This document shows, piece by piece, positions 43,282 to 53,018 of a DNA stretch of 64,000 nucleotides (the first letter of the stretch is position 1; each line of letters begins with the position of its first letter). Below the pieces are notes generated by a model that was given only the letters and a program-made list of their open reading frames with translations, was not told the DNA's origin and searched no databases. The stretch comes from Polynucleobacter sp. MWH-Aus1W21 (GTDB lineage: Bacteria; Pseudomonadota; Gammaproteobacteria; Burkholderiales; Burkholderiaceae): the NCBI RefSeq assembly GCF_018687275.1, contig NZ_CP061287.1:744001-808000 (forward strand). The letters are read 5' to 3'. The position numbers were made by a program, and so were the translations under genes.

Positions 43282-43656
43282 TTAATTCTGCACAAATGGT
43301 TCCGCGCCAGCAAACAAGTGTGGTAATTTGCCTGATTTCATGTCTGCTGTTTGACAAAAATCAGCAAGTCGTACACCTGCTTTAATGTTGAATAACATAG
43401 CTTTGTTACCTAACACCACTAGGTCATAACCAGAGTTCGCGTTCTTGTAACGAAGGCTGCCTGGCAATGAGGTTTGGCGCTCTAAATCATAAGATCTTGA
43501 TTCCCAAGTTAAGCGAACTTTTTCAGTAGTGCCAGTAGTTTTGAACTGCTTGCTTTCCTGACAAGTCCATGTAACCACTTCTTCATTAGCGCTAGCATTT
43601 ACTGTACCTAAAAGGCTTGCAAGTACTGTGCTAATTGCGAGAAGATTTTTTTTCAT
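43282..43656 (-). CDS. Small secreted protein, possibly MliC-like
   Basis: 124 residues with a clear Sec signal peptide (about 1-23, ending NASA). The mature part starts with VTWTCQES and has a second Cys near the C-terminus (ADFCQTA), spaced like the disulfide of MliC/PliC lysozyme-inhibitor domains; GYDLVVLGNKAML would be the conserved strand. Lysozyme inhibition is only a guess from this layout. The start at 43656 has AGGAAATTTT upstream; the in-frame ATG further upstream would overlap mdh. It is 13 bases downstream of mdh and probably cotranscribed. Confidence 0.6.
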   Translation of the reverse strand: MKKNLLAISTVLASLLGTVNASANEEVVTWTCQESKQFKTTGTTEKVRLTWESRSYDLERQTSLPGSLRYKNANSGYDLVVLGNKAMLFNIKAGVRLADFCQTADMKSGKLPHLFAGAEPFVQN

Positions 43657-43669
43657 GTGCAAAATTTCC

Positions 43670-44659
43670 TTATGAGAGCAGGTGCTTAACGCCAGCTTGC
43701 TCTTCGAGTAATTCATTTAAGGTGTGTGTCATACGCTCACGGGAGAACTCATCGATCTCTAAACCTTCGATCATTTTGTATTCGCCGTTTTCGCAAACTA
43801 CTGGGAAGCCATAAATGACTTCTGCTGGAATGCCGTATTCACCTTTGGATGGGATGCCCATAGTTACCCACTTGCCGTTAGTACCTAGTACCCAGTCATG
43901 AATGTGATCGATCGCTGCGTTAGCTGCAGAAGCCGCAGAAGAAAGGCCGCGTGCTTCAATGATGGCTGCGCCACGCTTGCCAACAGTTGGAATAAACACA
44001 TCTTTGTTCCATGCTGCATCGTTGATAGAGTCTTTAACTGACTTGCCATCGATGGTTGCAAAGCGATAGTCTGGATACATTGTTGGGCTATGGTTGCCCC
44101 AAACAACTAATTTCTCAATATCAGCAACAGGTTTATTCAATTTGTTAGCCAACTGTGAGAGAGCGCGGTTGTGATCGAGGCGCAACATTGCTGTGAAGTT
44201 TTTCGCAGGAATGTCTGGAGCAGACTTCATAGCGATATAAGCGTTGGTATTTGCTGGGTTACCAACAACCAATACTTTTACAGTCTTCTTAGCAACAGCA
44301 TTCAATGCTTTACCTTGGGCTGTGAAAATTTGCGCATTAGCGGAGAGCAAATCTTTACGCTCCATACCAGGGCCACGTGGACGTGCGCCAACTAAAAGAG
44401 CAACGTCGATATCTTTAAATGCAGTCATTGGGTCTGAGTGAGCTGTCATGCCAGCCAAGAGTGGGAATGCACAGTCTTCCAACTCCATCATTACGCCAGT
44501 TAAGGCTTTCTGAGCTTTTTCATCTGGAATCTCAAGCAATTGCAAGATTACGGGCTGATCTTTGCCCAAAAGGTCGCCATTGGCGATACGGAATAAAAGG
44601 GAATATCCGATTTGACCGGCTGCACCGGTTACGGCGACACGCATTGGGGCTTTTGCCAT
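43670..44659 (-). CDS. mdh: Malate dehydrogenase (NAD)
   Basis: TCA-cycle enzyme oxidising malate to oxaloacetate, 329 residues. It belongs to the cytosolic-type group common in betaproteobacteria: [20 protein letters not shown], the substrate-arginine loop [36 protein letters not shown] and the catalytic-His segment [13 protein letters not shown]. It lies divergent from the GntR regulator, and the sdh and gltA genes follow beyond it, so most TCA genes of this region cluster here. Confidence 0.97.
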   Translation of the reverse strand: MAKAPMRVAVTGAAGQIGYSLLFRIANGDLLGKDQPVILQLLEIPDEKAQKALTGVMMELEDCAFPLLAGMTAHSDPMTAFKDIDVALLVGARPRGPGMERKDLLSANAQIFTAQGKALNAVAKKTVKVLVVGNPANTNAYIAMKSAPDIPAKNFTAMLRLDHNRALSQLANKLNKPVADIEKLVVWGNHSPTMYPDYRFATIDGKSVKDSINDAAWNKDVFIPTVGKRGAAIIEARGLSSAASAANAAIDHIHDWVLGTNGKWVTMGIPSKGEYGIPAEVIYGFPVVCENGEYKMIEGLEIDEFSRERMTHTLNELLEEQAGVKHLLS

Positions 44660-44757
44660 TACTAATAACTCCAGAAGAAGGTTAAGAGGGTTAATTAACG
44701 AAAACTTTTCTATTATCCATTTAAGTGTAGGGACTTTGGCTTTACACTGTCAAAGAT

Positions 44758-44771
44758 GTCTTATATAAGAC
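44758..44771. promoter_or_regulatory. Perfect 14-bp palindrome between mdh and the GntR gene
   Basis: GTCTTATATAAGAC is fully self-complementary, with the outer GT/AC typical of GntR-type operators. It lies in the divergent gap about 46 bases before the regulator start, suited to autoregulation and possibly to control of mdh. Binding is inferred. Confidence 0.5.
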
Positions 44772-44817
44772 TAGAATTACCTAGAATTTTATCTAATTGA
44801 CGCGGACTGGAGTTAAT

Positions 44818-45555
44818 TTGTCTGATGTGACTTTGCCTGTTGCCTCATTTAGCCCTCTGTACGAGCAGATTAAGGCGATGATTTTGGCTAGTTTGCAAGC
44901 CTCTGAATGGCTTCCAGGGGAGGCTATTCCCAGCGAAATGGAGCTTGCAGCCCGTTATGCCGTAAGTCAGGGCACTGTTCGCAAGGCAATTGATGAGCTT
45001 GCTGCTCAAAACCTCTTAGTTCGCCGCCAGGGTAAGGGTACTTTTGTTGCCACCCATCAAGAAGATGACTGGCAGTACCGTTTTTTGCGTTTAGCCCCCG
45101 ATTCCGGCGAGAAATTTCACCTCACCAATGAGTTTTTGTCTTGCGAAAAGACTAAAGCAAGCTCTTATGTCGCTAATTTGCTCAAATTAAAGGCAGGTGA
45201 CCCCATCATTCATATCGATCGGGTCCAAAGTTTTGCGGGTAAACCCATTGTTTTTGAAGAGATTTTTCTTCCTGGGGCACGCTTTAAGGGTTTGGATTTA
45301 GAAGCTCTAAATGCTTGGCATGGTCCCGTTTACGCCTTTTATGAGGGGCAGTACGCCACGCATATGGTGCGAGCGGAAGAAAAGATTAAAGCTGTGGCTG
45401 CAGACGAAGTTCTTGCAAAGCATCTTCATTTGTCTGTAGGAGCGCCGCTCCTTTCTGTAGAGCGGGTGGCATTTACCTACGGGAATAAACCAGTAGAAAT
45501 TCGCCACGCTAGATACGACACTTCAGAGCAGCATTATGAGAACAAATTGAACTAG
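44818..45555 (+). CDS. GntR-family regulator, HutC/UTRA type
   Basis: 245 residues from the chosen TTG start. The winged helix domain (about 10-78) reads PLYEQIKAMIL, IPSEMELAARYAVSQGTVRK and LVRRQGKGTFVATH. The C-terminal half is a UTRA ligand-binding domain with IIHIDRVQSFAGKPIVFEEI and PVEIRHARYDT. TTG 44818 is preferred because GGAG at 44809-44812 is five bases upstream; another TTG seven codons earlier has no such site. Placed between mdh and sdhCDABE, it is a candidate regulator of these TCA genes. Confidence 0.9.
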   Translation: MSDVTLPVASFSPLYEQIKAMILASLQASEWLPGEAIPSEMELAARYAVSQGTVRKAIDELAAQNLLVRRQGKGTFVATHQEDDWQYRFLRLAPDSGEKFHLTNEFLSCEKTKASSYVANLLKLKAGDPIIHIDRVQSFAGKPIVFEEIFLPGARFKGLDLEALNAWHGPVYAFYEGQYATHMVRAEEKIKAVAADEVLAKHLHLSVGAPLLSVERVAFTYGNKPVEIRHARYDTSEQHYENKLN

Positions 45556-45645
45556 TCATTGATAGAGCCGAATTAGTAAAAACCAGTAATTAACCCCTTT
45601 AAACACTAAAAAATCCCCACCACCCCTAAGGTTTCCAATAGAATA

Positions 45646-45660
45646 TGTTGCGATACAACA
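45646..45660. promoter_or_regulatory. Inverted repeat at the sdh promoter
   Basis: TGTTG-CGATA-CAACA is a perfect inverted repeat directly downstream of a -10-like TAGAAT (45639-45644), so it would cover the transcription start of the sdh operon. It is a candidate repressor site, possibly for the adjacent GntR regulator. No convincing -35 was found. Confidence 0.4.
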
Positions 45661-45699
45661 AAACCACACTGAACCTCCACCTAAAGATAGAGATTACCC

Positions 45700-46119
45700 A
45701 TGGTTGATTCACAGCAAAACGTAAAAAAAGATAGACCTGTTTACAAAAATATTGGTCTTGCCCAGTTGATTAAATACCGCCTTCCTTGGGCGGGTAAAGT
45801 GTCAATTCTTCATCGCATTAGCGGTGCAGCATTGTTCCTCTTGTTGCCATTTATCTTGTATCTCTTTGATCAGAGCGTTGCCTCTGAGTTGAGCTATCAA
45901 AAATTCCAGGCTTTTACCGGCAACATATTGGTAAAAATTATTTGCCTCGGTTTGATCTGGTGTTTTTTACATCACTTCTGTGCTGGTATCCGCTACCTCT
46001 TGCTCGATTTAGAAATCGGCGTAGAGAAGTCTGAAGCTAATCGTTCGGCCATTGTTGTGCTTGTTGTTGGCTTGGCTCTGACTGCAGTAGTTGGTCTCAA
46101 AATGTTCGGCTTGTACTAA
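45700..46119 (+). CDS. sdhC: Succinate dehydrogenase cytochrome b556 subunit
   Basis: Membrane anchor of complex II, 139 residues with three helices. The conserved HRISGAALFLLLPF segment at about 46-60 contains the quinone-site residues, and LHHFCAGIRYLLLDLEIG the heme-ligand His. It is first in sdhC-sdhD-sdhA-sdhB-sdhE, 24 bases before sdhD. Confidence 0.95.
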   Translation: MVDSQQNVKKDRPVYKNIGLAQLIKYRLPWAGKVSILHRISGAALFLLLPFILYLFDQSVASELSYQKFQAFTGNILVKIICLGLIWCFLHHFCAGIRYLLLDLEIGVEKSEANRSAIVVLVVGLALTAVVGLKMFGLY

Positions 46120-46143
46120 GCGCTAATCATTTAAGGAAATCTC

Positions 46144-46509
46144 ATGCCTATTTATCAAATCGGACCAAAGCGCTTAGTTGTCGGTGCGCATTACGGCCTT
46201 AAAGAATGGATCATCCAACGCGTTACTGCGATTGTGATGGTGGTATTTACGATTGTTTTGTTAGTTGACTACTGCATCACCGGCAGCGCCTCCTACGAGG
46301 GCTGGTCTGGCTTGTTCAGCGGTCAAGTAATGAAGTTGTTAACACTCTTGGCTTTCATCAGCTTGTTCTATCACGCTTGGATTGGCGTGCGTGACATCTG
46401 GATGGATTACATCAAGCCCGTCAGCATTCGTTTGACACTTCAAGTGTTAACCGTTTTGTATCTCGTAGCCTGTGCGGCATATGCCGTTCAAATTTTGTGG
46501 AAAGTGTAA
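46144..46509 (+). CDS. sdhD: Succinate dehydrogenase membrane anchor subunit
   Basis: Second membrane anchor of complex II, 121 residues with three hydrophobic helices. GLKEWIIQRVTAIVMVVF and FYHAWIGVRDIWMDYIKP are characteristic: the His in the second helix ligates heme b and the Asp-Tyr pair contributes to the ubiquinone site. RBS AAGGAAAT precedes ATG. Confidence 0.95.
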   Translation: MPIYQIGPKRLVVGAHYGLKEWIIQRVTAIVMVVFTIVLLVDYCITGSASYEGWSGLFSGQVMKLLTLLAFISLFYHAWIGVRDIWMDYIKPVSIRLTLQVLTVLYLVACAAYAVQILWKV

Positions 46510-46513
46510 TTCG

Positions 46514-48292
46514 ATGACTGCAATTAAAAAATCATTGCCACGCCGCCGTTTTGATGCGGTGATTATTGGAGCAGGTGGTTCAGGTATGCGCGCTTCATTG
46601 CAGTTGGCTGAAGCCGGCTTGAATGTTGCTGTTCTGACAAAAGTTTTCCCAACACGTTCACACACTGTTGCTGCACAAGGTGGTATCGGTGCTTCATTAG
46701 GCAACATGAGTGAAGACAATTGGCACTATCACTTCTATGACACCATTAAAGGTTCTGACTGGTTAGGTGACCAAGACGTGATCGAATTTATGTGTCGTGA
46801 AGCTCCAAAAGTTGTTTATGAGTTAGAGCACTTTGGTATGCCGTTTGACCGTAACCCAGATGGCACGATTTATCAGCGTCCATTCGGTGGCCACACAGCA
46901 AACTATGGTGAGAAGCCAGTGCAGCGTGCCTGTGCTGCTGCTGACCGTACTGGCCATGCAATGTTGCACACTTTGTACCAACGTAACGTCCGCGCAAAAA
47001 CCAATTTCTTCGTTGAGTGGTTGGCGCTCGATTTGATCCGTGATGATGATGGTGATGTTGTTGGTGTAACTGCTCTCGAAATGGAAACAGGTCAGGTTTA
47101 CATCTTGGAAGCCAAGATTGTGATGTTGGCTACTGGTGGTGCCGGTCGTATTTGGGACGCATCTACTAACGCATTTATTAATACCGGCGATGGCATGGGC
47201 TTAGCAGCTCGTGCTGGCATTCCATTGGAAGATATGGAGTTCTGGCAATTCCACCCAACTGGCGTAGCTGGTGCAGGTGTGTTGTTGACAGAAGGTTGCC
47301 GTGGTGAAGGCGGCATCTTGCGTAACAAGGATGGTGAGCGTTTCATGGAGCGTTATGCGCCAACCTATAAAGATTTGGCGCCACGCGACTTCGTTTCACG
47401 TTGCATGGACCAAGAGATCAAAGAAGGGCGCGGTTGCGGTCCTAATGGTGACTATGTTGTGCTCGATTTGACACACATTGGCGCCGAAACCATCATGAAG
47501 CGTTTGCCATCTGTTTACGAGATTGGCGTTAATTTCGCAAACGTTGATGTGACTAAAGAGCCAATTCCAGTTGTACCAACGATTCACTATCAGATGGGCG
47601 GTATTCCTACCAACATCAATGGTCAAGTTGTTGTGCCTGCTAATGGCATTCACAATGAGATCGTTAATGGCTTGTATGCGATAGGCGAGTGTTCGTGCGT
47701 TTCAGTTCACGGCGCTAATCGTTTGGGCACTAACTCATTGCTCGACCTCTTGGTATTTGGTCGCGCAGCTGGCAATCACATTGTTGGCCTTGACCTTAAG
47801 AATCGCGAATTCAAACCATTGCCTGCAAATGCTGGTGAGCAAACATTGGAGCGCATTGCGAAGTTGGATAACTCCACTTCTGGTGAATACGCACAAGACG
47901 TTGCAAATGATATTCGTAAGTGTATGCAGAAATACGCTGGAGTATTCCGCAATCAAGAGTTGATGGACGAGGGTGTTCGTCAAATGGCTAAATTGACGGA
48001 GCGCGCTAAGCACTTATGGGTTAAAGACAAGTCTGAAATTTTCAATACAGCACGTATTGAGGCTTTGGAAGTGGCCAACTTGGTTGAGACTGCAAACGCA
48101 ACCATGATTTCTGCGGCAGCTCGCAAAGAAAGTCGTGGCGCCCATTCGCACGATGATCATCAAGAGCGTGACGACGAAAATTGGATGAAGCATACCCTTT
48201 GGTATAGCGAAGGCAATCGTTTGACTTACAAGCCAGTGGTATTAAAACCTTTAACAGTTGAGTCCTTCCCACCTAAAGAACGTACTTTCTAA
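46514..48292 (+). CDS. sdhA: Succinate dehydrogenase flavoprotein subunit
   Basis: Catalytic subunit of complex II oxidising succinate to fumarate, 592 residues. The FAD-binding N-terminus is VIIGAGGSGMRASLQLAEAG; RSHTVAAQGGIGASLGN holds the His that covalently binds FAD. HPTGVAGAGVLLTEGCRGEGG and SVHGANRLGTNSLLDLL are further hallmarks. I start at ATG 46514, four bases after the sdhD stop, since the upstream in-frame ATG lies inside sdhD. Genes sdhB and sdhE follow. Confidence 0.97.
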   Translation: MTAIKKSLPRRRFDAVIIGAGGSGMRASLQLAEAGLNVAVLTKVFPTRSHTVAAQGGIGASLGNMSEDNWHYHFYDTIKGSDWLGDQDVIEFMCREAPKVVYELEHFGMPFDRNPDGTIYQRPFGGHTANYGEKPVQRACAAADRTGHAMLHTLYQRNVRAKTNFFVEWLALDLIRDDDGDVVGVTALEMETGQVYILEAKIVMLATGGAGRIWDASTNAFINTGDGMGLAARAGIPLEDMEFWQFHPTGVAGAGVLLTEGCRGEGGILRNKDGERFMERYAPTYKDLAPRDFVSRCMDQEIKEGRGCGPNGDYVVLDLTHIGAETIMKRLPSVYEIGVNFANVDVTKEPIPVVPTIHYQMGGIPTNINGQVVVPANGIHNEIVNGLYAIGECSCVSVHGANRLGTNSLLDLLVFGRAAGNHIVGLDLKNREFKPLPANAGEQTLERIAKLDNSTSGEYAQDVANDIRKCMQKYAGVFRNQELMDEGVRQMAKLTERAKHLWVKDKSEIFNTARIEALEVANLVETANATMISAAARKESRGAHSHDDHQERDDENWMKHTLWYSEGNRLTYKPVVLKPLTVESFPPKERTF

Positions 48293-48309
48293 GCGAAGAG
48301 AAATAGAAA

Positions 48310-49014
48310 ATGAGTGATATCCGTATATTCGAAATTTACCGCTACGATCCAGATGTCGATGCAGCTCCACGCATGGAACGTTATGAGCTAGAACTCACTG
48401 GTGAGCGTATGTTGTTGGACGCGTTGATTTCTTTGAAGAAGCAAGATGAAACGATTTCTTATCGTCGTTCATGCCGTGAAGGTGTTTGTGGTTCAGATGC
48501 GATGAACATCAACGGTAAAAACGGTTTGGCTTGTTTGACCAATATGTTGACTTTGCCTAAGGTCATCACATTGCGCCCATTGCCTGGCTTGCCAGTTGTG
48601 CGCGATTTGATTGTCGACATGACTTTGTTCTTCAAGCAATACTTGTCTATCAAGCCTTACCTGGTAAACGATAATCCGCCTCCTGAAAAAGAGCGTCTCC
48701 AGAGTCCTGAAGAGCGTGAAGAGTTAAATGGTTTGTATGAGTGCATCTTGTGCGCATCATGCTCAACTTCATGCCCATCATTCTGGTGGAATCCAGATAA
48801 GTTTGTTGGTCCAGCTGGTTTGTTGCAGGCATATCGCTTCATTGCTGATAGTCGTGACGAGGAAACCTCACAGCGTTTGGATAACTTAGAAGATCCATAC
48901 CGCTTGTTCCGTTGCCATACCATCATGAATTGCGTGGACGTATGTCCGAAGCACTTGAATCCAACGAAGGCAATTGGCAAGATCAAGGAGTTGATGGTTC
49001 GTAGGGCAGTATGA
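48310..49014 (+). CDS. sdhB: Succinate dehydrogenase iron-sulfur subunit
   Basis: Electron-transfer subunit of complex II, 234 residues. The plant-type ferredoxin domain has [21 protein letters not shown] for the [2Fe-2S] cluster. The C-terminal domain has [17 protein letters not shown] and [17 protein letters not shown] for the [4Fe-4S] and [3Fe-4S] clusters. Its stop overlaps the ATG of sdhE (ATGA). Confidence 0.97.
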   Translation: MSDIRIFEIYRYDPDVDAAPRMERYELELTGERMLLDALISLKKQDETISYRRSCREGVCGSDAMNINGKNGLACLTNMLTLPKVITLRPLPGLPVVRDLIVDMTLFFKQYLSIKPYLVNDNPPPEKERLQSPEEREELNGLYECILCASCSTSCPSFWWNPDKFVGPAGLLQAYRFIADSRDEETSQRLDNLEDPYRLFRCHTIMNCVDVCPKHLNPTKAIGKIKELMVRRAV

Positions 49015-49280
49015 CCCTCGGAAACGCAGAGTTATATCGTTTAAAAAGTGACGCTCGCAGGGGCTTGCTGGAAAACGATTTAATTCTGCAGCGTTTCTTT
49101 GAGCGCTATGGTGCTCAGTTAAGCGTTGAGGATGGCAAAGTATTAAGCCAGTTATTGGCTTTAGATGACAACGACTTAATGGATTTGTTAATTGGTCGCA
49201 AAGATTCTGTAGCAAGCCTGGAGAAAGAGATGCAAGCAGGCTCTTTCAAGTTAGTTTTACAAAGACTGAGGGAGAAGTAA
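49011..49280 (+). CDS. sdhE: FAD assembly factor SdhE
   Basis: Small cytosolic protein of 89 residues that helps attach FAD covalently to SdhA. The family motif [15 protein letters not shown] (close to the RGxxE signature) lies at about 17-31, followed by [18 protein letters not shown]. It overlaps sdhB by four bases, confirming membership of the operon. Confidence 0.93.
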   Translation: MTLGNAELYRLKSDARRGLLENDLILQRFFERYGAQLSVEDGKVLSQLLALDDNDLMDLLIGRKDSVASLEKEMQAGSFKLVLQRLREK

Positions 49281-49298
49281 TTCGGTCTTTTGGCGTAG

Positions 49299-49327
49299 TT
49301 GTAGTGAAAGCATGTGAACGAATAATG
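49299..49327 (+). promoter_or_regulatory. Possible sigma70 promoter of gltA
   Basis: TTGTAG (49299-49304) and ATAATG (49322-49327) are 17 bases apart in the 82-base gap between sdhE and gltA. Both hexamers are only moderate matches, so read-through from sdh remains likely too. Confidence 0.35.
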
Positions 49328-49362
49328 TATTAATCATAATTTTGAATGACTAAGGATTAGAA

Positions 49363-50676
49363 ATGATTGAATCGGACATCAAGGCAAAACTCTCGTTTTC
49401 AGATGGAACACCAGATATTGATCTGCCAATTTATAAAGGGACTGTTGGTCCTGACGTAATTGACATTCGTAAGCTCTATGGTCAGACCGGCAAGTTCACT
49501 TACGACTCAGGCTTTTTATCTACTGCCTCTTGCAATAGCAAAATTACCTACATTGATGGCGACAAGGGTGAGTTGCTTTATCGCGGTTACCCAATTGAAG
49601 ATTTGGCAAATAACTGTGACTTCTTAGAAGTTTGCTACCTCTTGATTAATGGCGAATTGCCAAATGCGAAGGAAAAGAAAGACTTCGACGAAATGGTTAT
49701 GCACCACACCATGGTTCATGAGCAAATGCAATTTTTCTTGCGTGGTTTCCGTCGTGACGCACACCCAATGTCAGTATTGACTGGTTTGGTTGGTGCAATG
49801 GCTGCGTTCTATCATGACGAAATTGATTACAGCGATCCATATGCTCGTGAAGTTGCGCAGATTCGTTTGATCGCAAAAATGCCAACCCTGGTAGCGATGG
49901 CTTATAAATATTCTGTAGGACAACCATTTATCTATCCAGATAACTCTTTGTCATACACTGCAAACTTTATGCGCATGATGTTTGCAACGCCTTGCGAAGA
50001 ATACAAAGTAAACCCAGTATTGGTACGTGCTTTGGACCGTATCTTCACATTGCATGCTGACCATGAGCAAAATGCTTCTACTTCTACAGTGCGTTTGTGC
50101 GGCTCTTCTGGTACTAATCCATTTGCTGCTATCTCCGCCGGTATTGCTTGCCTCTGGGGCCCAGCACACGGTGGTGCAAACGAAGCTTGTTTGCAGATGT
50201 TGAATGAGATTCAAGCTCAAGGTGGCGTAGATAAGATTCATGAATTCATCGCCCAAGTAAAAGACAAAAACTCTAGCGTTCGCTTGATGGGCTTTGGTCA
50301 CCGTGTTTACAAGAACTTTGACCCACGCGCTAAATTGATGCGGGAAACTTGCTATGAGGTATTGAATGAATTGGGTCTCCAAGATGATCCATTGTTCAAG
50401 CTCGCAATGACTCTTGAGAAGATCGCATTGGAAGACGACTATTTCGTTAGCCGCAAGCTCTATCCAAACGTAGACTTCTACTCTGGCATCGTTCAACGTG
50501 CGCTTGGTATCCCAACAGAAATGTTTACCTGTATTTTTGCTTTGGCAAGAACAGTAGGCTGGATTGCTCAGTGGGAAGAAATGATTACTGATCCTGAGTA
50601 CAAGATTGGACGTCCACGTCAGTTGTACGTTGGCGAAACAACACGCAAAGTTCCAAACATTACAGTTCGTAAATAA
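49363..50676 (+). CDS. gltA: Citrate synthase (type II)
   Basis: Condenses acetyl-CoA and oxaloacetate to citrate. The 437 residues match the hexameric, NADH-sensitive type of Gram-negative bacteria. [20 protein letters not shown] near the N-terminus, the catalytic-His segments [16 protein letters not shown] and [13 protein letters not shown], and [17 protein letters not shown] are present; VDFYSGI supplies the catalytic Asp. Only 17 bases separate it from leuC, an unusually tight link between the TCA cycle and leucine genes. Confidence 0.98.
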   Translation: MIESDIKAKLSFSDGTPDIDLPIYKGTVGPDVIDIRKLYGQTGKFTYDSGFLSTASCNSKITYIDGDKGELLYRGYPIEDLANNCDFLEVCYLLINGELPNAKEKKDFDEMVMHHTMVHEQMQFFLRGFRRDAHPMSVLTGLVGAMAAFYHDEIDYSDPYAREVAQIRLIAKMPTLVAMAYKYSVGQPFIYPDNSLSYTANFMRMMFATPCEEYKVNPVLVRALDRIFTLHADHEQNASTSTVRLCGSSGTNPFAAISAGIACLWGPAHGGANEACLQMLNEIQAQGGVDKIHEFIAQVKDKNSSVRLMGFGHRVYKNFDPRAKLMRETCYEVLNELGLQDDPLFKLAMTLEKIALEDDYFVSRKLYPNVDFYSGIVQRALGIPTEMFTCIFALARTVGWIAQWEEMITDPEYKIGRPRQLYVGETTRKVPNITVRK

Positions 50677-50693
50677 GGTTTTAAAGGTCACTC

Positions 50694-52103
50694 ATGTCTC
50701 GTACGCTTTATGACAAATTGTGGGATGACCACGTTGTTTACTCTGAAGAGGATGGCACAGCCACGATTTATATTGATCGTCAGTTGCTTCATGAGGTAAC
50801 CAGCCCTCAGGCATTTGAAGGTTTGAATATAGCTGGCCGTCCTGTTTGGCGCATCTCCGCTAATTTAGCGGTTTCTGATCACAACGTTCCGACAACGGAT
50901 CGCTCCGAAGGTATTGCCGATCCAATATCGAAACTGCAAGTAGATACCCTAGACCAAAACTGTGATGCTTTCGGCATTACGCAATACAAAATGAACGATA
51001 CCCGCCAAGGGATTGTTCATGTGATTGGACCGGAGCAGGGCGCTACTTTGCCTGGCATGACTGTGGTCTGCGGTGATTCTCATACCAGTACACATGGCGC
51101 ATTTGGTGCTTTGGCGTTTGGTATCGGCACATCCGAAGTTGAGCACGTATTAGCCACTCAAACTTTGCTCATGAAAAAGAGCAAGAATATGTTGGTAAAG
51201 GTAGATGGCCGACTACAGCCAGGTTCCACCGCTAAAGATATTGTCCTCGCCGTAATCGGCAAGATTGGTACAGCTGGCGGCACCGGGTACACCATTGAAT
51301 TTGCTGGCGAAGCTATTCGCGACCTTTCGATGGAAGGTCGTATGACACTTTGCAATATGGCAATTGAAGCTGGCGCGCGCGCTGGTTTGGTTGCGGTAGA
51401 CGAAACAACCATTGAGTACATTCAAGGTCGTCCGTATGCACCTAAAGGACCTGCGATGTTGCAAGCCTTGCAATATTGGAGAACTTTGCACTCTGATCCG
51501 GATGCAAAATTTGATGCTGTTGTTGAGTTGCGTGCAGAAGAGATTGCTCCACAAGTCACCTGGGGCACATCTCCAGAGATGGTTCTGGCAATTAGTGATC
51601 GCGTTCCTGATCCAGAAAAAGAGCGTGATCCGAATAAGCGCTCCGCAATGGAGCGTGCGCTTCAGTATATGAACCTCAATCCAAATACGCCCATCAGTAG
51701 CATTTCTATTGATAAAGTGTTTATTGGTTCCTGTACAAATAGCCGTATTGAAGACATCCGTGCCGCCGCAAAGGTGGTAGATCGTTTGGGTAAAAAAGTA
51801 GCGGCTAATGTGAAATTAGCCTTAGTTGTTCCTGGTTCCGGTTTAGTCAAAGCCCAAGCCGAGCGCGAAGGTTTGGATCGTATTTTTAAGGCCGCAGGAT
51901 TCGAGTGGCGTGAACCTGGTTGCTCTATGTGTTTGGCGATGAATGCTGATCGCCTAGAGCCAGGAGAGCGATGCGCTTCAACCTCTAATCGTAATTTTGA
52001 AGGTCGCCAAGGTAATGGTGGCCGCACTCATTTGGTAAGCCCAGCAATGGCTGCAGCTGCCGCAATCGAAGGTCACTTTGTTGACGTTCGCAAGATTTCA
52101 TAA
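50694..52103 (+). CDS. leuC: 3-isopropylmalate dehydratase large subunit
   Basis: Aconitase-family enzyme of leucine biosynthesis, 469 residues, forming a heterodimer with LeuD. Motifs: [20 protein letters not shown] at the start, [39 protein letters not shown] (first cluster Cys) and [19 protein letters not shown] (other two Cys). The [4Fe-4S] ligands are thus complete. No leader peptide or T-box was found upstream; it directly follows gltA. Confidence 0.97.
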   Translation: MSRTLYDKLWDDHVVYSEEDGTATIYIDRQLLHEVTSPQAFEGLNIAGRPVWRISANLAVSDHNVPTTDRSEGIADPISKLQVDTLDQNCDAFGITQYKMNDTRQGIVHVIGPEQGATLPGMTVVCGDSHTSTHGAFGALAFGIGTSEVEHVLATQTLLMKKSKNMLVKVDGRLQPGSTAKDIVLAVIGKIGTAGGTGYTIEFAGEAIRDLSMEGRMTLCNMAIEAGARAGLVAVDETTIEYIQGRPYAPKGPAMLQALQYWRTLHSDPDAKFDAVVELRAEEIAPQVTWGTSPEMVLAISDRVPDPEKERDPNKRSAMERALQYMNLNPNTPISSISIDKVFIGSCTNSRIEDIRAAAKVVDRLGKKVAANVKLALVVPGSGLVKAQAEREGLDRIFKAAGFEWREPGCSMCLAMNADRLEPGERCASTSNRNFEGRQGNGGRTHLVSPAMAAAAAIEGHFVDVRKIS

Positions 52104-52116
52104 AGGTCATAAAAGA

Positions 52117-52323
52117 ATGAAATTTTCACCTGTTTCTCTCATTTCAAAATTAGCAATCGTAGGTATTGCAGGCTTGGTGATCTCAGCTTGTAGCAATACT
52201 ATGGAAGGCGTTGGAAAAGATTTGCAAACAATGGGTAACTCCATGGGCGGATCTAGCAGCACTCAGCAAAGTAACCAATCTCAAACTAAGGGTAAGGATG
52301 TTGTCGTTACCCCTGTGAAGTAA
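52117..52323 (+). CDS. Entericidin-like small lipoprotein between leuC and leuD
   Basis: 68-residue secreted lipoprotein. A hydrophobic signal (about 10-24) ends in the lipobox VISAC, giving lipidated Cys26; the mature part SNTMEGVGKDLQTMGNSM matches entericidin A/B family sequences. A polar Ser/Gln-rich tail follows. I start at ATG 52117 (MKFSPVSL), 13 bases after the leuC stop, rather than at an in-frame ATG inside leuC. Its presence inside the leu operon recurs in betaproteobacteria. Entericidins have been proposed as an antidote/toxin pair in E. coli, but the function here is not known. Confidence 0.8.
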   Translation: MKFSPVSLISKLAIVGIAGLVISACSNTMEGVGKDLQTMGNSMGGSSSTQQSNQSQTKGKDVVVTPVK

Positions 52324-52347
52324 TTAATTAGAGTTAAAGTCAGAAAC

Positions 52348-52995
52348 ATGGATAAATTTACGGTATACAAAGGTTTAGTTGCTCCGCTTAATCGCGAGAA
52401 CGTGGATACCGACGCCATCATTCCGAAGCAGTTTTTGAAATCTATTAAGAAGACCGGCTTTGGTCAAAACCTTTTTGATGAATGGCGTTATCTAGATCAT
52501 GGTGAACCAGGTCAAGATTGCAGTACTCGCCCAATCAACCCAGACTTTGTCCTCAATCAACCTCGCTATAAAGGCGCAGGTATTCTGCTGGCCCGCAAAA
52601 ACTTTGGTTGTGGCAGTTCTCGTGAGCATGCTCCATGGGCTTTGGACCAATTTGGCTTTAGAGCAGTTATTGCGCCTAGCTTTGCAGATATTTTCTTTAA
52701 TAACTGCTTTAAGAATGGTCTTCTACCTATCGTTTTGACCGAAATGCAGGTTGACCATCTTTTTAATGAAACCATGGCTTTCAATGGTTACCAGTTAACG
52801 ATTGACCTAGAGGCTCAGCAGGTGGTTGCCCCTGATGGCACCGCTTATAGCTTCGATGTCGCCCCCTTTAGGAAGTATTGCCTACTTAATGGCTTAGACG
52901 ATATTGGCTTAACACTGCAACATGCAGATAAAATCAAGGCTTATGAAGCTGAGCGCATCCTCAAGATGCCTTGGCTTGCGACACAATTGCCGTAA
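52348..52995 (+). CDS. leuD: 3-isopropylmalate dehydratase small subunit
   Basis: Swivel-domain partner of LeuC, 215 residues. [14 protein letters not shown] near the N-terminus, [20 protein letters not shown] (the GCGSSREHA signature) and [13 protein letters not shown] are diagnostic. It lies between the entericidin-like gene and leuB, with 24- and 23-base gaps. Confidence 0.97.
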   Translation: MDKFTVYKGLVAPLNRENVDTDAIIPKQFLKSIKKTGFGQNLFDEWRYLDHGEPGQDCSTRPINPDFVLNQPRYKGAGILLARKNFGCGSSREHAPWALDQFGFRAVIAPSFADIFFNNCFKNGLLPIVLTEMQVDHLFNETMAFNGYQLTIDLEAQQVVAPDGTAYSFDVAPFRKYCLLNGLDDIGLTLQHADKIKAYEAERILKMPWLATQLP

Positions 52996-53018
52996 TTTCG
53001 TTGATTTAAAGGCCTTTC

